DNA from: Arsenophonus sp052401645
Lineage (GTDB): Bacteria > Pseudomonadota > Gammaproteobacteria > Enterobacterales > Enterobacteriaceae
Direction: 5' to 3'
Length of the DNA: 64,000 bases
NCBI GenBank assembly: GCA_052401645.1
Contig: CP198939.1
Span: 744,001-808,000 of the forward strand
Shown here: in pieces, positions 60,672-64,000 of the stretch
Position numbering within the stretch: the first letter of the stretch is position 1
How the letters are laid out: each line of letters begins with the position of its first letter
The notes under the pieces: generated by a model
Databases searched by the model: none
What the model was told of the DNA's origin: nothing
What the model saw: the letters and a program-made list of their open reading frames with translations, nothing else
Program-made: the position numbers and the translations under genes

Positions 60672-63600
60672 AATAATAAATAAAAATAACTTATAAAATA
60701 CATAATAGTTTTATAAATATTTTATTTTTTTGAATTTAATAAAAAAATTTTACCATTAATTAAAATAGTGAATTCTATATGTAATTTATATTACAAATCG
60801 TGATAAATTGATAAACACTTGATCTTTAAGATTTATTTAAGATGGTAAAAATGTTTCATACGTTATATAGTTAACAATAACTAACAAAATATATTTTAAA
60901 TATATCTTTAATCTATTCTTCTTGATAATCATTCATGTATTAAGAATTTATTAGATTAAGAAAGTAATAAGTTAAAAATTGCTTCTGTAAAATATTTATA
61001 AGCAACATATTTTACTTACTATTTGATTTTAAATAAATTTATTGGAAATAATCCATTTAATTTTAGCATAAGAAATTAAAACATCATATAGCTTTAAAAG
61101 TTATCGTATCTTAAAACTTAATAGGATAATGTAATGAAAATAATTATTTTTTCTTATTATATTTTTATAGTAATAACACGATAATAAGATATTATCTAAT
61201 ATATATTATTATTTGTTACGTGTATAAGGAACTATTATGTAGTTTACTAAAAACTAGCATTAATTAATATTTATTATTCAGATAATCATCGAAATTTGAT
61301 AATTATCAATATTTATTTAATTAATTTTAGTTTTGATATTGATATTTCAATGCGTAAAGTTAATAATTTATAGAAATATTTAAACATTTTATTAAAAATT
61401 TAAGAATAAAAAATTAATTTTTAATATTGATAAAGATAGCATAATTTTTAGTTATTAATTGAAATATATTTTCACTATAATTTAATTTTTTATATATAAA
61501 CAATAAAAAATATAATTTTTTAATTATAATTAAATTTCTAATAATTCATCATTAAATAGTTTAAATAAGATAATAAAATATTAATTTATAACATTCATTT
61601 ATTTAAAAATTATCTATAATATTTTATTATCGATGTTTTATTATTTTATTAAAAATTAATTTTATTAATATATTCTTTATTCTTTTTAAGAAAATTAGTT
61701 AATAATTAATAATAATATTAAATTATAATATCATAAATAAAATAGTAATAATTGTAGTAATTACAAAAAATAAACTTAAATTTTTTTATTTAATTTTATT
61801 AATTAAACATTTATTTATAATCTTATATTTAATTTGAAATTATGATTATATTAAATTAAAATTTATAATAAATATTTCTAATAAAATTAAAAGTATTATT
61901 AGCATAATTTAAATATCAATATAAAAATTATAATTATTTAAGTAGTTATATTAAACTAATCTGAAGTGACCTTCATATATAGTAAAATGATTTATCTTTC
62001 AGATATTTTATTAAGTATAATAAGTTTTATTTTTTAAAGATATTAATATTATTAATTATAGATAAGATAATTCTTTAATTTATAATTATAATAATATTCA
62101 ATATACTTATGATATAAATCATATTTAAATTGATAAAAATTTATAAAATAAATTACTATTATCGTTATTTATTTTAATAAATAAATATATTTAAATAACA
62201 AGTTTTTAAATAATAAAACATGTAAAATATTCACTAATAAAACAATATCAATAATTTTATAGATAATTTTGTTTTTTATATTAAATTACAATAATAAATC
62301 AGATTCATAGTATCTAAAAACCAAGAGTAAAATAATAATTGTTATATTTAAAGTAAAATTATACAAATTTTATAATTTTAGATATAAAAACGATTAATTT
62401 TATAAATGATTAAATGAAATAAATTTCAAATTGATTGATGTTATAATTAAAATTTAAATAACTTAATGATATATTTAATTAGTAATTATTGCAGTAATAG
62501 TAATCACTATAATAAGTGAAAAAATTTTTAATAAAAAATTATTAAATGAAATTAGTTTAACATATCAAAAAAATTATATAAAATTCAGTATTTAAATATT
62601 TTTTATTAAAAATAAAAAAATAAAAACTTTATATAAGTTTTAAAATAATTATTTTAATTTATAGTTAAGTAATTAATATATATCAAAAATATAATTTAAA
62701 TTTAATTTAAAAATAGATTATATTATTTCAATATAGCAATTAATATTTAAAGTAAAAATCAAGTATTTTAGAAACGGAATTTGATATTTCATAAATAAGC
62801 GTTTTTATAAAAATAAAATAACTTCATTGCAAACGAATAAAGATAAGTTATAATATTAATTAAGTAATTTAAGATTCATTTAAAAATAAAAGATAAAAAA
62901 CTATACTAATTTTATATTATAACATAATGAAATAAATATGCTTTTCATCAATCTATCTTTAAATTAATTTATCTTACTTAAGATATTATTTTCCAATTTT
63001 AAACATATTAGATCTTACTTATAAATAAATTTATAAGTAAGATTGTTAGATAACAATAAAATATAATTTGTTCACTATTATATAAATAAGATCTTTATAG
63101 AAATATATTTTCTAAAAATAAATGATGGTATTAAATTATTTTAAAGATATTAAAATATTATCTAATAAATTAGATTTATTATATAATGCAGAAAAACAAT
63201 ATTTATTGTATTAGATAAAAATCCTACTTACTTTATAAAGTTAATTTATACAAATGTATTTTGTGTAATACTAAGTATGTTTAGAATAAAATAAGCAATA
63301 ATAATAACTACTATTATTAATAATTTTAGCTAAAACATATAGCTTATAATAATATGTTAATATTGTTATTAGTAATAAATTTTATTAATTTATTTAAGTA
63401 GTTATAGATATATCACTAGTCAAATCTATGATAATAGATGAATTTTATTTTTTATAATTTTAATAAAAAAATCAATTTTTAATTTCAAAATATTAATTGC
63501 TATTAAACTAAATATAACAATTTTTTTTAAAAAAATTACGCTATAAAATAACAATATATATGAAAATAGCATTAAATATAACTAATTAAATAAAAAATTA

Positions 63601-64000
63601 CGATAGTAAAGAGAATAAAAATATTACTATAATAGAGTATTTATTTTTGTTAATTAACTTTTATTATTTAACTATTAGTAAAATATGTAATTTATTTAAA
63701 ATATATTAACAAAGTAGTTAATATTAGTCAATTTATTTATTGAAACTTTTATTAAACATAACTAATTTATATCAATGGATATATATAAATATATATAGAT
63801 ATTATATCAATAATATGGAGTTTATTCATTTATAAAAAATAAGAATTATATTTATTTATTAAGATTAATAGAGTTTATATTATAAGTTTATTAAATTATT
63901 ATTGAAATTAATTATAAAATTATTTCAGTTTTTATTAAAATAAAACTAACTTTTATATAATAACTTAACTAGTAGTGGGATTATTTATTAATTATTCTAG
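60672..64000. other. Gene-free AT-rich end of the window
   Basis: 3.3 kb with no open frame of note, no RNA gene and no long inverted repeat. Apart from the possible tRNA terminator I see nothing in it. Confidence 0.65.
60691..60716 (+). terminator. Possible terminator of the tRNA-Asp transcript
   Basis: An 8-bp stem, TTATAAAA/TTTTATAA, with a 10-base loop, followed by ATATTTTATTTTTTT. It begins 20 bases past the CCA end. Position and T-run fit; the stem is all A-T. Confidence 0.35.

Overview
The window looks like part of the chromosome of a host-restricted gammaproteobacterium of the Enterobacterales, most likely an insect endosymbiont in an advanced stage of genome erosion. The intact proteins read very close to Escherichia coli proteins in sequence and length. 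Blocks of gene order match the enteric backbone: mnmA|icd, dnaB-alr-uvrA-ssb-yjcE, and rmuC-ubiE-ubiB-tatABC-ubiD-fre-trkH-hemG. By eye the genes are about 30% G+C and the spaces between them only about 10%. I cannot name the species. The 14 intact protein genes and one tRNA add up to about 17.9 kb, so only about 28% of the 64 kb is intact coding sequence.

Layout. 0-4 kb: mnmA (minus) and icd (plus), facing away from each other. 4-14 kb: ten kilobases with no gene. 14-22 kb: the dnaB-alr pair, then divergent uvrA and ssb. 22-33 kb: eleven kilobases with no gene, but with several long perfect hairpins and a 121-bp tandem duplication. 33-35 kb: yjcE. 37-43.6 kb: rmuC, ubiE, ubiB and a Tat operon (tatA, tatB, tatC) that is still readable but broken in every gene. 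46-48.7 kb: ubiD-fre. 55-57 kb: trkH-hemG. 60.6 kb: a lone tRNA-Asp(GTC), the only GC-rich patch in the window. The rest to 64 kb is gene-free.

Functions kept: replication and repair (DnaB, SSB, UvrA, RmuC), D-alanine for the cell wall (Alr), tRNA wobble-uridine thiolation (MnmA), one TCA-cycle step (Icd), ubiquinone synthesis (UbiE, UbiB, UbiD), flavin reduction (Fre), heme synthesis (HemG, which passes electrons to quinones) and ion transport (YjcE, TrkH). Together ubiE, ubiB, ubiD and hemG suggest a respiring cell. The Tat translocase has been lost recently. Older losses, inferred from enteric gene order, include ubiJ, tatD, rfaH, fadBA, pepQ, and the genes between alr and uvrA and between ssb and yjcE.

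The most notable points are the staged decay of the whole tat operon, very long perfect inverted repeats (34-bp, 29-bp and 23-bp arms) in otherwise featureless AT-rich DNA, a perfect 121-bp tandem duplication carrying a 34-bp palindrome, a tRNA-Asp whose T-loop reads TCC instead of TTC, and gene-sized gaps left where lost genes used to be. I found no CRISPR array, prophage, insertion sequence or new multigene system.
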